DNA from: DASUPK01 sp963743575
GTDB lineage: Bacteria > Actinomycetota > Thermoleophilia > Solirubrobacterales > 70-9
Direction: 5' to 3'
Length of the DNA stretch: 64,000 nt
NCBI GenBank assembly: GCA_963743575.1
Contig: CAVUQC010000001.1
Span: 51,337-115,336 of the forward strand
Shown piece after piece: positions 42,120 to 50,298 of this stretch (the stretch's first letter is position 1; each line of letters starts with the position of its first letter). A program made the translations under genes and the position numbers. The notes beneath the pieces were generated by a model. That model made no database searches, had not been told where the DNA came from, and saw only the letters and a list, made by a program, of their open reading frames with translations.

Positions 42120-42811
42120 GGCTGGAACCGGTAGCCGACTCCCCAAACCGTCTGCAGCCAGCGGGGGTTCGAGGCGTCGGCCTCAACCTTCGCCCGCAAC
42201 CGCCTGATGTGGACGGTGACCGTGGAGGTGTCCGTGAAGAAGGCGTAGTCCCAGATCGACTCCATCAGCTGGTCCCGCGAGAAGGCCTGGCCGGGATGGC
42301 GCACGAGGAAGAGCAGAAGATCGAACTCGCGCAGGGTGAGCTGGACCGGGTCGCCCCTGACGGTGACCGTGCGGGCAGCCGGATCGATCTCCAGGTCATC
42401 GAAGGCGATCGCGGGCTCGCGCTCCGGCTCGGGATCGCCTCGTCGAAGCACGGCATCGACTCGCGCGACGAGCTCGGCGGGTGAGAAGGGCTTGACCACG
42501 TAGTCGTCTGCGCCCTTCTGCAGACCGGCTACTCGGTCGCTCGACTCCCCCTTGGCCGTCAGCATGATCACGCGGGTCGGCTGGCGCCTGTGGAGCTCGT
42601 GCAGGACCTCGAATCCGTCGAGGCCCGGGAGCATCAGGTCGAGCACGACCAGGTCCGGTGCCGCGCTGGTCGCCAGCCTGAGGGCCTCGAGGCCATCGGC
42701 AGCCACGCGAGTCGAATACCCGGCTCGCTCCAGGTAGCGGGAGACGACATCCGTGATGACGGGCTCGTCGTCGACGACGAGGACGGAGCCGCGTGTCCCC
42801 GGGGCGGTCAC
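42116..42811 (-). CDS. OmpR/PhoB-family response regulator
   Basis: DNA-binding partner of the adjacent kinase; 231 residues. The receiver domain has the acidic pair VVDDEP, phospho-acceptor Asp in LVVLDLMLPGLDG, Thr in MLTAKGE and Lys in VVKPF. The C-terminal winged helix has LREFDLLLFLVRHPGQAFSR, and STVTVHIRRLRAKVE as the recognition helix. GTG start at 42811. The target genes are unknown; the neighbouring secreted beta-propeller gene upstream on the same strand is one candidate. Confidence 0.93.
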   Translation of the reverse strand: MTAPGTRGSVLVVDDEPVITDVVSRYLERAGYSTRVAADGLEALRLATSAAPDLVVLDLMLPGLDGFEVLHELHRRQPTRVIMLTAKGESSDRVAGLQKGADDYVVKPFSPAELVARVDAVLRRGDPEPEREPAIAFDDLEIDPAARTVTVRGDPVQLTLREFDLLLFLVRHPGQAFSRDQLMESIWDYAFFTDTSTVTVHIRRLRAKVEADASNPRWLQTVWGVGYRFQP

Positions 42812-42876
42812 TGCTCTTCGGTCGCGCTCTGGCTTGTGGCGTTACATGCAGTCATGGCTTTCAGTGGCCGCGGGAG

Positions 42877-42909
42877 GGGCGGCCCGGCCGGGAGTTGGCC
42901 GAGCCGCCC
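42877..42909 (-). terminator. Strong GC stem-loop after the beta-propeller gene
   Basis: GGGCGGCTCGGCC and GGCCGGGCCGCCC pair over 13 positions (one wobble pair) around a 7-base loop, beginning 14 bases after the stop at 42923 on the minus strand. No long T run follows. It probably separates the propeller gene from the two-component operon. Confidence 0.5.
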
Positions 42910-42922
42910 GTTCCCTTGGGAG

Positions 42923-44020
42923 TTACCGCGCGACGAGCCCCACTGCGCTCGCCGGCAATCCGCCGACCTGGTCGACCGGGGAGAGCCCGCCGTCGCCGGC
43001 GACCCGGTAGGCGCCGACGGAGCCGGTGCCCGGCAGCAGGGCGAACAGCACCCGGCTCCCGGCCGACTGGGCCAGGTCCGTCGGGGTGCTGCCGGCACCG
43101 GTCGCCGCCGCGACCTGCGTCAGCAACGCCAGCGATCCGTCATGACCGACCGAGTAGCTCGAGATCGAGCCGCTTCCGTTGTTGGTCGTGTAGGCAAATC
43201 GCCCGTTCTTCGTCACGGCGACCCAGCACGCGGCCCCCTCGTTGTCCGGGATCGACGCGCTGATCGTGGTGAGCGCGCCGCCCGAGCCGACCGCGTACGA
43301 GGAAACGGTGCTCGCGCCGGGCGCGCCACCGAATGCCTCGGAAACGATCAGGTGCCCGCGCTTGTCGAACTCGAATCCGAACGGCGTCTGTCCCTCGGAC
43401 GGATGCGACACCGCTGCTCCCGGCAGGCCGTTCGAGCCCACGGCAAACGTGTCGATCGTGTTCGTGTTCTTGTCCGTCACCACCAGCACATCGCGATCCG
43501 GTGAGAATTCGACCTGTGCAGGCCCGGAACCCGCGATCGGCGTCGTCGAGCCGGCCAGTGCGTTCAGGGTGCCGTCGTGGGCGACCCGGAATCCGCTGAT
43601 CGTGCCGCTGCCTCCGTTCAGGGCATAGAGCAACCCTCGTCGGACTGTCAGGCTGATCGGCTGATCGCCGCCAGATCCCGTGGTTCCCCTCAGTCGAAGC
43701 CCGTGCGGGGTCACAGCGAATGACGAGATGCTGTCGCTGCCGGCGTTCACGGCGTAGAGAAACTGGCCGCCGTGCGTCAGCGCGAGTGCTCCCTGGCTGC
43801 CGAGACCGGCTCCGGTCCCGACGCCGCCGGTCGCAAATGATCCATCCGGCTTGAGCGAGCCGTTTCCGGCACGATCCAAGACGAGCACCTTGTTCTGCGA
43901 GGCGCTGTTGCTCTCGGTGTAGACGGCGCTCCTGCCCGCAGCCGAGGCCGGTCCGGCAACCGCGGCGAGGGCGGCAAACGCCAGCACGCCGCCCAGCACG
44001 GTGCGTTTCGTCGTACTCAT
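42923..44020 (-). CDS. Secreted seven-bladed beta-propeller protein (lactonase family)
   Basis: A 365-residue exported protein with a signal peptide (RTVLGGVLAFAALAAVAGPASA). The repeated pattern VYTESN, FLYAVNAGSDSISSFAV, LLYALNGGSGTISGFRV, VLVVTDKNTNTIDTFAV, RFAYTTNNGSGSISSYSV matches the 6-phosphogluconolactonase (Pgl)-like propeller family. Secreted members are more likely binding or surface proteins than cytosolic lactonases. ATG 44020 is chosen because GGAGGTACTG lies directly upstream. Confidence 0.82.
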   Translation of the reverse strand: MSTTKRTVLGGVLAFAALAAVAGPASAAGRSAVYTESNSASQNKVLVLDRAGNGSLKPDGSFATGGVGTGAGLGSQGALALTHGGQFLYAVNAGSDSISSFAVTPHGLRLRGTTGSGGDQPISLTVRRGLLYALNGGSGTISGFRVAHDGTLNALAGSTTPIAGSGPAQVEFSPDRDVLVVTDKNTNTIDTFAVGSNGLPGAAVSHPSEGQTPFGFEFDKRGHLIVSEAFGGAPGASTVSSYAVGSGGALTTISASIPDNEGAACWVAVTKNGRFAYTTNNGSGSISSYSVGHDGSLALLTQVAAATGAGSTPTDLAQSAGSRVLFALLPGTGSVGAYRVAGDGGLSPVDQVGGLPASAVGLVAR

Positions 44021-44132
44021 CAGTACCTCCATTTCTGGGTTGGCCAAGCCGGGCCAACCTAGGAGGAGAAGGCTTCGAAACCCTTACGAGATGGCTACGG
44101 GACGCGAAACACCGCGCTGGCAGAATCGGCCC

Positions 44133-44678
44133 GTGCCACGGACCATCTATTTCGCGGCGGCCACCCTCGACGGATACATCGCCGACCGGGACGACGGCAT
44201 CGGTTGGCTCACCGGCTTCGAGCCAAACTACGAGGGCCAGGGCGACGAGGTGACGGTCGCGATCGACGAATTCGTCGAACACACCGGCGCCCTGGTGATG
44301 GGCTCATCCACCTACGAGTTCATCCTCGGCCATGACTGGCCCTACGGGGATCGCCCGAGCTGGGTGCTGACAAGCAGGGAGCTTCCGGTCGCCGAGGGAG
44401 CCGACATCCGCTTCCACAACGGGCCGGTCGCGGCCATCCACCCCGAGATGGTCGAGGCAGCCAGCGAGCGCGACCTCTGGGTTGTCGGGGGCGGCCCGGT
44501 GGCCTCTGACCTCGTCGATTCCGGGCTGCTCGACCAGCTCTGGGTGACGATCGTCCCGATCATTCTCGGGACCGGCAAGCCCCTCTTCTCCAGGCCGATC
44601 GACCGCCCGATGCGCCTACTCGGCACCCGCACCTTCGCCACCGGGATGTTCGAGCTGCGCTACGCCTTGGCCGAGTAG
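44133..44678 (+). CDS. Dihydrofolate reductase-like (RibD C-terminal domain) protein
   Basis: A 181-residue RibD_C-type reductase: RTIYFAAATLDGYIADRDDGIGWL at the N-terminus (shown here only as a family landmark), TGALVMGSSTYEF, LWVVGGGPVASDLVDSGLLDQLWVTIVP-like end with GGG nucleotide loop, and LGTGKPLF. Stand-alone members reduce pterin- or flavin-like substrates and are poorly characterised. GTG 44133 matches the family start; ATG 44091 is an alternative. It sits next to the tRNA-Met at the left boundary of the island, and a frameshifted relative sits beyond the right boundary. Confidence 0.8.
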   Translation: MPRTIYFAAATLDGYIADRDDGIGWLTGFEPNYEGQGDEVTVAIDEFVEHTGALVMGSSTYEFILGHDWPYGDRPSWVLTSRELPVAEGADIRFHNGPVAAIHPEMVEAASERDLWVVGGGPVASDLVDSGLLDQLWVTIVPIILGTGKPLFSRPIDRPMRLLGTRTFATGMFELRYALAE

Positions 44679-44702
44679 GCCGTCGCTACGATTCACCGCC
44701 CC

Positions 44703-44776
44703 GCCGGAGTAGCTCAGTCGGTTAGAGCAGCGGAATCATAATCCGCGTGTCGGGGGTTCGAGTCCCTCCTCCGGCA
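44703..44776 (+). tRNA. tRNA-Met (anticodon CAT)
   Basis: Cloverleaf read directly: acceptor GCCGGAG (44703-44709) pairs with CTCCGGC (44769-44775), discriminator A 44776. The D arm contains AGCTCAG and GGTTAGAGC. The anticodon stem GCGGA/TCCGC encloses ATCATAA with anticodon CAT. The T arm reads GGGGGTTCGAGTCCCTC. CAT could also be an isoleucine tRNA with a modified C34, but the body looks like elongator Met. It is the presumed integration site of the island on its right. Confidence 0.92.
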
Positions 44777-44804
44777 TGAAGTCCCTGCACATCGGAACTT
44801 TTCG
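44735..44804 (+). repeat. Left attachment-site repeat (tRNA 3' half plus flank)
   Basis: Bases 44735-44804 match 57104-57173 in direct orientation at 64 of 70 positions without gaps, with 34 identical bases in a row (44749-44782 and 57118-57151). The match starts in the anticodon loop and runs about 28 bases past the tRNA end. This is the usual mark of an element that integrated at a tRNA anticodon loop. Confidence 0.75.
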
Positions 44805-44889
44805 CAATATGGGAACACGCGGATTCTGAGTCCGCGACAAGAATCCTCGTGCCTGCCGGGGGCCGATTTGGGGCGGGTGATCGGGGTAG

Positions 44890-45267
44890 GTGAAGCGCAC
44901 GATGAACGTCCGGCGACTTGCCGCGCTCGACATGCATGGCACCCGCGGCACCCGCCTGCGCAGGCGCGTGATCCTCGCCGAGTTCGCGTTCGGCGCCATC
45001 GGCGGCGTCGCCTTCGGCGTCTGGGCGCTGACCTGGGGCGACGCGGGAGGGGTCGCCCTCGGGATCTGGCTCCTTGGGCTCGCCGCGAACTACGCGGCAC
45101 TGACCATCCACGTCCTCGCGCTGTGGCGCGCGGGAGCGCTGAAATCCGAGCTCTCCGGCGTCCACCTCAGAGCCGAGCTTCGCCACTACACCCGCACCCA
45201 GTTCTGGGTGCTCGTCCCGTTCTGCGTCGCGGGGCTCGCGGTTGCGCAGGCGTCCGGGCGGAGATAG
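44890..45267 (+). CDS. Small membrane protein of unknown function
   Basis: A 125-residue protein with a basic N-terminus (RGTRLRRR) and three hydrophobic stretches (AEFAFGAIGGVAFGVWALTW, GVALGIWLLGLAANYAALTI, VLVPFCVAGLAVAQA). A charged loop (KSELSGVHLRAELRHY) lies between the second and third. GTG 44890 or ATG 44902 could be the start. It is the first gene inside the island, beginning 86 bases beyond the left repeat. I do not recognise a family. Confidence 0.6.
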   Translation: MKRTMNVRRLAALDMHGTRGTRLRRRVILAEFAFGAIGGVAFGVWALTWGDAGGVALGIWLLGLAANYAALTIHVLALWRAGALKSELSGVHLRAELRHYTRTQFWVLVPFCVAGLAVAQASGRR

Positions 45268-45588
45268 CGCCAGCGCTCCAGGTAGCGGAGCCACGCCGTC
45301 CCGCCGGGCCGCAACGGCAAAAGGGGGATGCCGGCAGCCTGGTAGCGAGCGTCAACACCGGCGTCGTTGCATTCAGTGGCACCATTGATGCCTTCGCGCC
45401 CACCAGTGGCGCCTCGAGCGTGTCAGACGCAAGACGTCGAGTCAGACGTGCAGAGCCTGGCGGGAGCGTCATTCACCGCTCGTGATCTCTCGCTGAACGT
45501 TCCCAACACCTTGACCCTGCCCACCGTCACGGCAAGGATCACGCTCCGGGTCAATGGTGCCGACTAGGCGGTCATCCGACGACCACGT
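45268..45588. other. Stretch without a convincing gene, possible secreted-protein debris
   Basis: No intact gene. Two short plus-strand segments read like a beta-rich surface protein (VASVNTGVVAFSGTIDAFAP and LSLNVPNTLTLPTVTARITL) but lie in different frames and lack a start. Composition is closer to degraded coding sequence than to a regulatory region. Confidence 0.4.
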
Positions 45589-45690
45589 GGCGGACAGGCT
45601 CTCGCCGGTCTCGGCGATCGAGTCCTCGACCGGGCGAGGCGACCAGCCGAGGGTCGTCCTCGCCTTCTGCGACGACAGCTCGGTCCGCTT
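45589..45690 (-). pseudogene. C-terminal remnant of an NAD-dependent epimerase/dehydratase
   Basis: About 34 codons read KRTELSSQKARTTLGWSP and then VEDSIAETGESLSA, the standard end of SDR-type sugar epimerases (SSEKARRELGW..., then an amphipathic helix). Nothing upstream in any frame continues into the Rossmann domain, so only the end of the gene survives. 45691-45954 shows no gene. Confidence 0.6.
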
Positions 45691-45954
45691 GCCGAGACCG
45701 CCGACGACGTCGTCGCCGGCGCGGTCCCATCGAGGATCTGGTGGCGATGCTTGCGGCCGACGCCGCGGTCTGACGCTGCGCGACACCCGAGACTTTGGCA
45801 TCTCGCCTGGCAGCTGGCCTCGGGGCACAGCGAATCGAGTGTTCCGAGATGGACTTGAATCGGTTCCCATTCTCTCGCGCCGTTGCTCGTCCAACAGCGC
45901 CACTCCCACATTCCCCTCAGTCGCCGACCGTGCCGAAGTTGGATCGTCCGGCCG

Positions 45955-46332
45955 CTACGGCGCTCCACCGCCCCCGGACCCGCGCCACCCGGATCGTTCG
46001 GCGGCACGAGCGAAGTAGTGGTCGGCGAGAGTGCTGCAGAACGCAATCACGCCATAGATCGCAGCGACAGTCCCAGCGCCGGCATCCGCAAGCGCGAGCA
46101 CCGCCGCGCCGAAAATCACTACTTCCAGGAGTGCACGAGCCGCCTCAGGAGCCCTTCGCTCCGCTCTCGGCGCCATAAAAACGCTCCAGACGGCAGCAAT
46201 CGCGACCGGGCCACCGACCCCGAGCAAGATCTTCAGCGCCCAACTTGAGTGCTCATGGAAGCCCCAATATGCAACCGCGCCAAAGCTGGCCAGCTCGACC
46301 AAGAACCGTACGCCGTCGCTAACAGGCTTCAT
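45955..46332 (-). CDS. YrdB family (DUF2568) membrane protein
   Basis: A 125-residue protein with four hydrophobic segments in the YrdB pattern: VRFLVELASFGAVAYWGF, then LLGVGGPVAIAAVWSVFMAPRA and ALLEVVIFGAAVLALADAG, ending with a helix and a short Gly-rich tail. The function of the family is unknown. ATG 46332 gives the family start KPVSDGVRFL; the frame continues upstream into a DUF4386 fragment, so a fused product is possible. Confidence 0.7.
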   Translation of the reverse strand: MKPVSDGVRFLVELASFGAVAYWGFHEHSSWALKILLGVGGPVAIAAVWSVFMAPRAERRAPEAARALLEVVIFGAAVLALADAGAGTVAAIYGVIAFCSTLADHYFARAAERSGWRGSGGGGAP

Positions 46333-46362
46333 TCGAGGTGAATCCTCGGCCCTACGCTGCCG

Positions 46363-46731
46363 CTGTCCGGAAAGCACCCCAGAGGGCCTCAACCCCCAAC
46401 CGATCAGATGGATCGCAAATGAGGCCTCGAAGACGAACACCGGAATCGTAACGATGCCTGCCGTCGCGAGTAGCGACGGCATCAGGCCGGTTGCGTACGT
46501 CAGATAGCCAAGCAGGAGGCCGTTGACGCCCACGCAGAATCCCGGCCCCATTAGGAACGTCCTGTCGTGGATCATGACGAGTGTTCGGCCGGCGACCACC
46601 AACGACCCACTGTTGGAACCAATCGAGGACGCCAGATCGCCGCGAAGCGTCAGGAGCGCCAGGAGACTGATGATCCCGACCGGCGTCGACCCTAGCCACC
46701 AAGCGCGGGCGAAATCAGGAGGCTTTCCATG
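46363..46731 (-). pseudogene. Truncated DUF4386 membrane protein fragment
   Basis: The frame from 46731 reads FARAWWLGSTPVGIISLLAL, later MIHDRTFLMGPGFCVGVNGL and LGYLTYATGLMPSLLATAG, which is the C-terminal half of DUF4386 proteins (usually about 220-240 residues). The N-terminal half is missing: the fragment begins at a copy of the short palindromic element at 46722-46740. It runs in frame into the YrdB gene. Likely a deletion product. Confidence 0.6.
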
Positions 46732-46794
46732 CGAAGTAGCACAACCGCTTCTCGTCCAAAGCGGCGGTCTGCGAGAGACAGCTCTGAGGACGGA

Positions 46795-47097
46795 CTAGCG
46801 ACGATCCAAGCGATCCTGAATGTTGCTCCGGGGGTCGCCGGGTTCGCGTAGCGCGAGCCACCACACAACCGCTACTCGGGCAAAGCCGAAGCCTACGAAC
46901 AGGAACGCGATGAGCGCTAGGACCCCTCCGGCTTTTGGGCCGTGGGCAATCATCCCTGCGATAAAGACACCCGAAGCAGCGAACGCGCCTAGGGCAGCGA
47001 TTGCAAATAGGAGACCGTCAAAGCGATAGCGGGACCTCGAGACGACACGTCGCTCACCAGCCAAGGGTCCTCGGCCCCGCTTCGGTTGCTTGGCCAT
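46795..47097 (-). CDS. Small membrane protein with basic N-terminus
   Basis: A 100-residue protein: basic head (KQPKRGRGPLAGERRVVSRSR), two transmembrane segments (DGLLFAIAALGAFAASGVFI and GGVLALIAFLFVGFGFARVA) and a short charged tail. No family recognised. ATG 47097 chosen; the longer frame begins in a stretch containing the palindromic element at 47140. Lower GC than the core genes, fitting island DNA. Confidence 0.55.
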   Translation of the reverse strand: MAKQPKRGRGPLAGERRVVSRSRYRFDGLLFAIAALGAFAASGVFIAGMIAHGPKAGGVLALIAFLFVGFGFARVAVVWWLALREPGDPRSNIQDRLDRR

Positions 47098-47139
47098 CAC
47101 CGCATTCAATCGACACTCAGCCTGATCAGCTGAAGCGAA

Positions 47140-47169
47140 ACCGCTGCTTTCCATGCAAAGGAGCAGGTT
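47140..47169. repeat. Degenerate copy of a 28-base palindromic element
   Basis: ACCGCTGCTTT-CCATGC-AAAG is identical to the left arm and loop of the perfect hairpin at 51458; the right arm here (GAGCAGGTT) has diverged. A third, shorter copy is at 46722-46740 (GCTTTCCATGCGAAGTAGC). 47170-47338 shows nothing else. Confidence 0.6.
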
Positions 47170-47338
47170 CTGGCGCGGCGGATCTCGAAGTTCGGGCGGG
47201 CGGCCCCCGGGGGGACTAAGACACTTCTAATCAGGTGCTCATCGTGCGGTGAGACGCGGGTGGTTGGCTTGCCCGAGATGTCCTCCACTCCCATAGTCCT
47301 GGACCGACCGATGCCACCCCCTCCCTAGGAGGCTTCAA

Positions 47339-47506
47339 GTGCACGGGCGACCGATCTGGGGGCTAAGCGCATGGACTGGATTCATCTGCGCGCTGTTCGG
47401 CTTCAGCTCGCTCGTGCACGGCGAGCTTTCGGTGGGCGTCCTGTTGATGTTGGGGGCGCTTCTCCTGTTCGGATGGGCGATTCTGTTGGACCGCGGCCAA
47501 CAGTGA
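47339..47506 (+). CDS. 55-residue two-helix membrane protein
   Basis: A short gene starting at GTG 47339 with an excellent ribosome site, AGGAGG, six bases upstream. The product starts HGRPIWGLSAWTGFICALFG and then SLVHGELSVGVLLMLGALLL, two hydrophobic helices with a short polar turn, ending DRGQQ. No family recognised. The good ribosome site and clean hydrophobic pattern make it credible despite its size. It stands alone in a 700-base stretch with no other strong gene. Confidence 0.55.
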   Translation: MHGRPIWGLSAWTGFICALFGFSSLVHGELSVGVLLMLGALLLFGWAILLDRGQQ

Positions 47507-47570
47507 GGGCAGTGCCTTGAGTGGCCTTGGCCACACAGCAAGCTCCACCCGAAGCTTCGGTTCGCTAGGC

Positions 47571-47687
47571 CTACCGGAGCGACTCGGTGTTTCTGAACCA
47601 GTGGAGCCCCACGCTGGTCCAGATGGCACCAAGGAGAAGGGCGCCAACGAGAACCACCGGGAGCACAATAATCTCGAGAGATTCCAT
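47571..47687 (-). CDS. Possible 38-residue single-helix membrane peptide
   Basis: ATG 47687 opens a frame with one hydrophobic helix (EIIVLPVVLVGALLLGAIW) followed by a short polar end (HWFRNTESLR). No clear ribosome site precedes it. It may be a real small protein or a leftover of a longer membrane gene. The rest of 47507-47805 holds nothing I can name. Confidence 0.3.
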   Translation of the reverse strand: MESLEIIVLPVVLVGALLLGAIWTSVGLHWFRNTESLR

Positions 47688-47805
47688 CGTGTATCCGACG
47701 ATGCAGGGAGGTCCTAAGAAGGAGATCAACGAGGGCTCTCGGGCCTAAGTGCCTTCTAATTGCCGCCTTAGCCTGTCTTGGCCGATCGGGCCTAGGGTGA
47801 CTCGA

Positions 47806-49062
47806 ATGGGCGGTCTGCGGCGGCCTGGCTACGGTTCTGTCCTGAATGACCCACCGGATGCCGCAGACTCAGCGTCCGGCTCAGCCCCGCTGTCCGAAGT
47901 TGTGGCCCGCCGAGATCAGAGGCGACAAGCTGAGGCCGCCATACGGAGCCGGCGACGCCGGCGAATCTTGGCCGTGGCTGTCCTCGTCCTGCTGTCGCCG
48001 GCGATCTATTCCTATGCGACATGGATGCTGCGGCCGTCGAGCACGCCGTTCTTTGCGAACAGCGTGGAGTGGGTGAGGGCAGACGTCCCCTTCGGCAACC
48101 AGGTCGTCGACGAGATCGAGCACGTCTACTACAGCTGGAACGCCCCCTCGAAGGGCGGCCCCCAGCTGACCAGCCTGCCGCAGACCGGTGGAGCTGCTGG
48201 ACCGCAGGCGAGAGGGCGTGCCTGGCCCCCGCCGATCAAGCCGGTCTTCCGGCACCAGCTTCGCGGTGAAGGGGTCTGGAAGCCAACCGGGCCGCCGGTG
48301 CGCGGCGGGCCACCTGTGCTGGTGACGACCTTCCGGCCGGAGACCGACTACCCACGGAACGTCGCCTACCTCGCCTGGTTCGATCACACCCGCACCGACC
48401 TCGCCTACTACCCGGGCCGCTACGAGCCGCCGAGCGCCGCGGTGCGCGGTCCGGCAATGATCCCCGAGAGCCAGCGCCAACGGCTGCTCGCGACCTTCAA
48501 CGCCGGCTTCATCTACCGAGACGTGAACAACGGCTCCACCGACAACGGGCGAATCAACGAGCCGCTGGCGCAGGGCAACGCCACGCTGCTCGGATACCGC
48601 AGCGGCAAGATCGCGATCAAGATCTGGCACGGCGGGCCGAATCCCGGGCCCGATGTCGCCTGGTCCCGTCAGAGCCTGCCGCCGATCGTCTGGCACCGGC
48701 GCCTCAATCCCAACCTGAACGACAGCTCACAGTGGGGCTTCACTGTCGGCAACGCCGTCCGCGTCTGGCGCACGGGCGTCGGCATCGATCGCCGTGGCAA
48801 TCTGATCTTCGCGGCCGCAAACGACATGACCGTGACCTCGCTAGCCCTGATTCTCCAGCGCGCTGGTGCGGTCAACGCGATGCAGTTCGACATCAACGCC
48901 GACTGGCACACGCTGATCACCTACATCCACCATCACGGCCTCCGCCCGACGCAGGTCGGGCCGTCGAACCAGCCCGACGGCCGCTACCTCAGCCCCGACG
49001 ACCGCGACTTCTTCGCGGTCTACAGGCGCCAGCCGGGCCCGGTCAGTGTCCCCTTCAATTAG
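47806..49062 (+). CDS. Membrane-anchored phosphodiester glycosidase (NAGPA-like) family protein
   Basis: A 418-residue protein: Arg-rich cytosolic head (AAIRSRRRRRILAV), one transmembrane helix (LAVAVLVLLSPAIYSYATWM) and an extracytoplasmic domain. The NAGPA-type features are ATFNAGFIYRD, then GRINEPLAQGNATLLGYRSG, and AMQFDINADWHTLITY near the end. Family members hydrolyse GlcNAc-1-phosphodiester bonds, so cell-wall or exopolysaccharide phosphodiesters are possible targets. ATG 47806 is used; upstream in-frame codons back to 47749 look non-coding. It is first of three similar plus-strand genes. Confidence 0.72.
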   Translation: MGGLRRPGYGSVLNDPPDAADSASGSAPLSEVVARRDQRRQAEAAIRSRRRRRILAVAVLVLLSPAIYSYATWMLRPSSTPFFANSVEWVRADVPFGNQVVDEIEHVYYSWNAPSKGGPQLTSLPQTGGAAGPQARGRAWPPPIKPVFRHQLRGEGVWKPTGPPVRGGPPVLVTTFRPETDYPRNVAYLAWFDHTRTDLAYYPGRYEPPSAAVRGPAMIPESQRQRLLATFNAGFIYRDVNNGSTDNGRINEPLAQGNATLLGYRSGKIAIKIWHGGPNPGPDVAWSRQSLPPIVWHRRLNPNLNDSSQWGFTVGNAVRVWRTGVGIDRRGNLIFAAANDMTVTSLALILQRAGAVNAMQFDINADWHTLITYIHHHGLRPTQVGPSNQPDGRYLSPDDRDFFAVYRRQPGPVSVPFN

Positions 49063-49137
49063 GGCTCGAGCGCGGACGCCTCGAAGCGCAAAGGGCGTCG
49101 TGTCGAATACTGCGCACCGCTTCACCAGGTCCGTCAG

Positions 49138-50280
49138 ATGATCTCCGCGCAGCCCAACCTCCCCGATCGGTTGCGGCAGCGCCGCCGGCTCGAGCGTCGG
49201 CGCCGTTTTCGGCGGCGCCGCATAACGGCAGCTCTGACCGTGTTGGTCCCGATCGGCATATTCGTGGTCCTGCCCTCGATCGGCACCCACCCCGCAAAAG
49301 TTCCGGTTTCCGACAGCCGCGCTCTCACACGTCCAAGGTCCAACCCATCGGTCCTGCCGGGCGACGTCCTGATCGCCGATCGCGGTAACAACCGGTTACT
49401 CGAGCTGGATCCCACGGGCCATGTTGTCTGGCAGTTCCCTCGACCCGGTGATCTGCGTCCCGGCCAGACGTTCAAGTCCCCTGACGACGCCTTCTTCGAT
49501 TCCAGTGGACAGTTCGTGGTCGCCACCCAGGAGGACGACTTCGTGATCAGCGTCATCGATGTTCGCCGCCACAGAATCGTCTACCGCTACGGGCGTCCGG
49601 GAGTTCCCGGGGCGACCCCGAACCGGCTCGACAATCCCGACGACGCGATCCCGATGGGGGGCGGCACGATCCTCAGCGCCGACATCAAGAACTGCCGCTT
49701 GATTGTTCTCCACCCGCCCTCCCATGCTGCGCTACGCCAGCTCGGATCGACCGGGTTGTGCCTCCATGACCCGCCGCTGTCCTTCGCCAGCCCGAACGGA
49801 GCCTTTCCAACTTCCGACGGCGGGACGGTCGTCACCGAAATCAGCGGAAACTGGATCGACCTGCTCGCACCCTCCGGGAAGCTGATCAGCGCCGCTCACC
49901 CACCGGGCTTTAGCTACCCCTCGGACACGAACGAGGTCAAGCCTGGTCTCTTTCTGAGCGCCGACTACGTCCATCCGGGCGCCATCGAAATGTTCGATCT
50001 CCATGGCCGCCTGAAGTGGCGATATGCCCCCAAGGGCAGACACGCACTCGATAAACCCTCGCTCGCCGTGCCGCTCCCGAACGGGGACATCCTTGCCAAC
50101 GACGATGACAACAACCGGGTCATCGTGGTCAACCCGCGGACCAAACGGATCGTCTGGCAATACGGCCACACAGGTCGATCCGGCCGGGGCCCGGGGTATC
50201 TGAGTGATCCCGATGGCCTTGATCTGGCTCCGCCCCATTCGCTACTTCGACGATTCCCGAGCGCACGACCGCCGGATTGA
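49138..50280 (+). CDS. Membrane-anchored beta-propeller protein (NHL/PQQ-like repeats)
   Basis: A 380-residue protein: very basic head (RLRQRRRLERRRRFRRRR), one transmembrane helix (ITAALTVLVPIGIFVVLPSI), then blades such as GDVLIADRGNNRLLELDPTG, SGQFVVATQEDDFVISVIDV, GGTILSADIKNCRLIVLHP, GDILANDDDNNRVIVVNP and IVWQYG. This is the NHL/arylsulfotransferase-like repeat style. It has no recognised catalytic set and may be a binding or scaffold protein. It lies 75 bases after the NAGPA-like gene. Confidence 0.68.
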   Translation: MISAQPNLPDRLRQRRRLERRRRFRRRRITAALTVLVPIGIFVVLPSIGTHPAKVPVSDSRALTRPRSNPSVLPGDVLIADRGNNRLLELDPTGHVVWQFPRPGDLRPGQTFKSPDDAFFDSSGQFVVATQEDDFVISVIDVRRHRIVYRYGRPGVPGATPNRLDNPDDAIPMGGGTILSADIKNCRLIVLHPPSHAALRQLGSTGLCLHDPPLSFASPNGAFPTSDGGTVVTEISGNWIDLLAPSGKLISAAHPPGFSYPSDTNEVKPGLFLSADYVHPGAIEMFDLHGRLKWRYAPKGRHALDKPSLAVPLPNGDILANDDDNNRVIVVNPRTKRIVWQYGHTGRSGRGPGYLSDPDGLDLAPPHSLLRRFPSARPPD

Positions 50281-50298
50281 TCCGCAGCGGCGCCGTTC

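Noticed and set aside
44722..45100. Minus-strand frames reading GGGTRTPDTRIM and similar across the tRNA
   Set aside because: These are translations of the tRNA-Met 3' half on the wrong strand, a familiar artefact.
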